Source: Actinomycetota bacterium (GTDB taxonomy: Bacteria; Actinomycetota; Humimicrobiia; Humimicrobiales; Humimicrobiaceae). From it: a stretch of 27,484 nt of DNA. Where the stretch lies: positions 1 to 27,484 of the forward strand of contig JAMDDL010000087.1 in assembly GCA_023488645.1 (NCBI GenBank), in the 5' to 3' direction. Position 1 is the stretch's first letter; every line of letters begins with the position of its first letter. A program made the translations under genes and the position numbers. Shown here in pieces: positions 25,165 to 27,484 of this stretch. A model generated the notes under the pieces. It ran no database searches. It was not told the origin of the DNA and saw nothing but the letters and a program-made list of their open reading frames with translations.

Positions 25165-26559
25165 TTATTTAGTTATTTTTATCGGGCTTTGGGTAGTAAA
25201 TGGTTCAATATCTTGTTTTGATTTATCTTCATACCATGGTTTATCATAATATTTAACAGGATTCGTAAGTTCCTTTTGCCCACCTATAAACATCGGAGGG
25301 AATGGCAGATTATTCTGTTTTGAATAGTCAACAAGTTTTTGTAAAGCTTCTTTTCTAACTGGATCATCATCTATATAATACCATCTTGTAGGCATCATTA
25401 TTCTTGTAGGAATATCTTCACCATTAAGATACCTTATTATATATTCAAAAGCAGGTAAACCATAATAAGGGGAGCACTCATGGCTAGATCCATATTCACC
25501 AGATAAAATGCCTTCCAATGCAGCAGTATCACCGTCTACCCCATTTATATAACCAAGCAATTCATTTCGTCCAGCTTCCTTAATCGCTTGAAGAGCACCA
25601 AGACCAGTAGCATCACAGCCACATACTACAGCATCTATTTCTCCTGCTTTATATGTCTGTAATAAATCTTTCATTAATGTATAACCTTTTTGTCTATCAA
25701 AACTTGCATCTCTTGACTCTATTATCCTTATATCAGGGTAATCTTTTAGAACCCATCTTATCCCCTGAGATCTTTGTATGCCGGGAGAAGAGCCTAAAAT
25801 ACCAGTTAATTCAACAACATTACCTTTAGGTGAACCATATTTTTTTGTTAACTGCTCTACTAAAGCTGCTCCATCTGCTACACCATTTAAATAATAATCC
25901 ATACTAAGAATAGATTTATAAATCCCTGTGCCAGGATCAGCTTTTAATTCTCTATCTAAAGCTATTACTGGGATGTTTGCCTTTGCTGCTGTATCTAGTA
26001 TTGGAGTTAGAGCTTCAGTTTCATTTGGAGATATTACAAGAATATCAGGTTTTTGAGCAACTAAACTTTCTGCTTGCCCAAGTTGTTTTGCAGAATCATT
26101 ACCCGAATTTGACCATACCCACTTAATTCCATATTTGTCAACATATTTCTTTCCCCATTCATCCATATCCTGAACAAATGTTTTTCTCCATACATCTCCC
26201 ATGTCACCATTAGAGAATGCAATAAAATACTTTTTTAAAGGAATTACACCAACATCTTTAATACCTGTAAGAAAACCTTCAGGGAAAACACCTTTAGGCG
26301 ATACTGGTTCCGTAGCTGTAACATCTTCTCTCTCTGCAGTTGTACGAACTTTACCTGCTGCTGCGGTTGTCTCAGTAGCTGCTGCGGTTGTCTCAGTAGC
26401 TGCTGCGGTTGTCTCAGTAGCTGCTGCGGTTGTCTCAGTAGCTGCTGCGGTTGTCTCAGTAGCTGCTGCGGTTGTAGTTTTGCAACCTACAAAAACTGCT
26501 GTAAGAGCAATAACAACACATAGAACTACTACATATAATAATTTGTATGTCTTACCCAT
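25165..26559 (-). CDS. ABC sugar transporter substrate-binding lipoprotein
   Basis: 465 residues from ATG 26559. Upstream GTG/ATG codons (26634, 26631) sit only a few bases from, or within, an AGGAGGTGAT string. The chosen start gives a proper signal peptide, LLYVVVLCVVIALTAVFVGC, with lipobox Cys26, and has GGAG ten bases before it. A threonine/alanine/glutamate linker made of five identical TTAAATE heptads follows, then a periplasmic-binding-protein type 1 domain. Examples are YFIAFSNGDMGDVWRKTFVQDM, LVAQKPDILVISPNETEALTPIL, NIPVIALDREL and DAVVCGCDATGLGALQAI. It would deliver the sugar to the two permeases at 14187-16195. It is RbsB-like but longer, with an extended C-terminus after residue 370. 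Confidence 0.93.
   Translation of the reverse strand: MGKTYKLLYVVVLCVVIALTAVFVGCKTTTAAATETTAAATETTAAATETTAAATETTAAATETTAAAGKVRTTAEREDVTATEPVSPKGVFPEGFLTGIKDVGVIPLKKYFIAFSNGDMGDVWRKTFVQDMDEWGKKYVDKYGIKWVWSNSGNDSAKQLGQAESLVAQKPDILVISPNETEALTPILDTAAKANIPVIALDRELKADPGTGIYKSILSMDYYLNGVADGAALVEQLTKKYGSPKGNVVELTGILGSSPGIQRSQGIRWVLKDYPDIRIIESRDASFDRQKGYTLMKDLLQTYKAGEIDAVVCGCDATGLGALQAIKEAGRNELLGYINGVDGDTAALEGILSGEYGSSHECSPYYGLPAFEYIIRYLNGEDIPTRIMMPTRWYYIDDDPVRKEALQKLVDYSKQNNLPFPPMFIGGQKELTNPVKYYDKPWYEDKSKQDIEPFTTQSPIKITK
26357..26475 (-). repeat. 21-bp tandem repeat coding the lipoprotein linker
   Basis: Five exact copies of a 21-base unit (GCTGCTGCGGTTGTCTCAGT plus A on the plus strand) run from 26357 to 26461, followed by 14 bases of a sixth. 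Each codes for one Thr/Ala/Glu heptad. The unit keeps the frame, so copy-number change would only lengthen or shorten the tether. It is much richer in GC than its surroundings. Confidence 0.95.
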
Positions 26560-26634
26560 CTTTTCTTTACTCCTTTTTACTTTTATTGATTGATATAAGA
26601 AATTAGGTAGGTTCATACCATAACTTATCATCAC

Positions 26635-27152
26635 CTCCTATCATAATAATTTTGTTGCCGTTGAAATTCTAAAGTTTTCATACTTATATAAAAATTTATA
26701 ATATTGTGATTCTCAGAAACAAAAATTAATAAGTCTTTGGGGTTCATATCACTTAAAAACTTATTGTATATATAAATTTACTTAACAATTTTTAAATTCT
26801 ATATTTAAGTAATCCCCTGAAATAAATTTTTAGTTAGTTAAAATATCATATACCCTCTTAAAAATAGGAATATATCGCTACTATTCCCAATGGATAATTT
26901 AACATTATGAATTATAAAATTGCATTATAAATCAAAAAATTTATAATGCCCCATTTATTTATCACTTACCATTTTTTATGGCTATAATTAATTTCAACTA
27001 AACTATAAATAGCTAAAATACCCCTCTCCCCTATTAAAGCTTGATCCTACAAAAACATATAGTTTAATAGATATTACAAATGTCTCATTAAGTATATTTT
27101 TCTAAATTAGAGCATTGACTTTTAAATAATAAACAAATATATTTTAAAATAA
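26635..27152 (-). promoter_or_regulatory. Long AT-rich leader upstream of the binding-protein gene
   Basis: No gene is supported on either strand. If the promoter at 27173-27201 is used, the transcript has a leader of about 600 bases. It holds an 11-bp perfect hairpin, GCATTATAAAT (26922-26932) with ATTTATAATGC (26939-26949) around CAAAAA. It also holds a perfect anti-16S string AGGAGGTGAT (minus, plus 26639-26630) that is not correctly spaced for the chosen start. A short leader peptide or an attenuator is possible. I recognise no riboswitch class. Confidence 0.4.
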
Positions 27153-27201
27153 AAAATATATTTTGTTTTTTTATAATATATTTTTTTGAGAAGTTAGTCA
27201 A
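27153..27201 (-). promoter_or_regulatory. Promoter and shared motif upstream of the binding-protein operon
   Basis: On the minus strand TTGACT (plus 27201-27196), a 17-base spacer and TATTAT (plus 27178-27173) make a good sigma-70-type promoter. A 25-base AT motif at 27153-27177, close to that at 17858-17881, covers the -10 and start region. The TTGACTAA string is identical in the rbsA-operon promoter. Confidence 0.5.
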
Positions 27202-27369
27202 GTATTTTTTAATTAAGTTTGATTTTAAGATGTTAAAAATCAAGATGCAGGATTGCTGTTATTTTGATTCTTTTTTATAATAAAAAGATACCAGCTATCC
27301 AAGGGGTAATGTAAGTTATAAATTTTTAAGAAGGATATTATATATAATTTAATAAAATGTACTATCTAA

Positions 27370-27405
27370 GCTTGGTGTTTACAGTTAACACTTATACCTC
27401 CAAGC
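27370..27405. promoter_or_regulatory. Hairpin with one-sided bulge
   Basis: GCTTGGTGTT (27370-27379) pairs with AACAC (27387-27391) and then, after a nine-base bulge, CAAGC (27401-27405). It is distinctly less AT-rich than the flanks. No gene abuts it inside the window. It may end a transcript coming from outside or be a structured RNA element; the remaining bases 27202-27484 hold nothing else I can support. Confidence 0.35.
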
Positions 27406-27484
27406 AAAATATTATAAAATATATTTTAACCTGTCAGAGCTTTTAAGTCACTGACAGTTTGTAATTTAAAACAAGGAATAGAAC

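Noticed and set aside
26201..26593. 130-codon frame on the plus strand rich in VSVAAAV
   Set aside because: It is the opposite-strand shadow of the lipoprotein tandem repeat.

Overview
The window is very AT-rich with short AT-biased spacers, ATG/TTG/GTG starts and clear Shine-Dalgarno sites. It carries a glycyl radical enzyme with its radical-SAM activase and a lipoprotein-type sugar-binding protein. This points to an anaerobic, saccharolytic, low-GC bacterium of Bacillota or Atribacterota type. The lineage cannot be fixed from this sequence because there is no rRNA or tRNA in the window.

Layout from left to right. 1-950: gene debris (aldo/keto reductase C-terminus) and an IS-derived mini-element that carries a promoter. 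956-1918: a DUF4380-like gene broken by one in-frame amber codon. 1919-2546: remnant of an IS21 istB gene. 2547-6701 (minus): a SorC-family regulator, a fused thiamine-diphosphate 2-oxoacid dehydrogenase E1 alpha-beta, and deoxyribose-phosphate aldolase DeoC. 6702-8300: a decayed rve/DDE transposase. 8458-17748 (minus): probably one long transcription unit running rbsA-type ATPase, two RbsC-type permeases, glycyl radical enzyme, its activase, a DUF362 protein and a PfkB kinase. 17749-18180: a divergent promoter region. 18179-19568 (plus): a zinc alcohol/polyol dehydrogenase that seems to start with ATA, and an LsrG-like monooxygenase. 19578-23397: two nested insertion sequences bracketed by a 79-bp direct repeat. 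23431-26559 (minus): substrate-binding lipoprotein, AraD-type sugar-phosphate epimerase and a ribokinase-type PfkB kinase, preceded by a long AT-rich leader.

The genes read as one carbohydrate-catabolism island. An ABC importer brings in a sugar or polyol; the glycyl radical enzyme (with the Cys-x-Glu of the dehydratase/eliminase class) removes water or another leaving group; PfkB kinases phosphorylate; DeoC and AraD pass products to acetaldehyde, glyceraldehyde-3-phosphate or xylulose-5-phosphate. One coherent inferred route is polyol -> 2-deoxy-sugar (radical dehydration) -> 2-deoxy-sugar phosphate (PfkB) -> acetaldehyde + glyceraldehyde-3-phosphate (DeoC). The real substrate is not determined by the sequence. 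A second reading is an Lsr-like arrangement (two permeases, LsrG-like protein, SorC-family regulator).

The other story is mobile DNA. An intact IS1634-family element made a 79-bp target duplication. A decayed IS1182-like element then landed at its right edge with an 8-bp duplication. A mini-relative of that second element lies upstream of the DUF4380 gene and keeps a near-consensus promoter.
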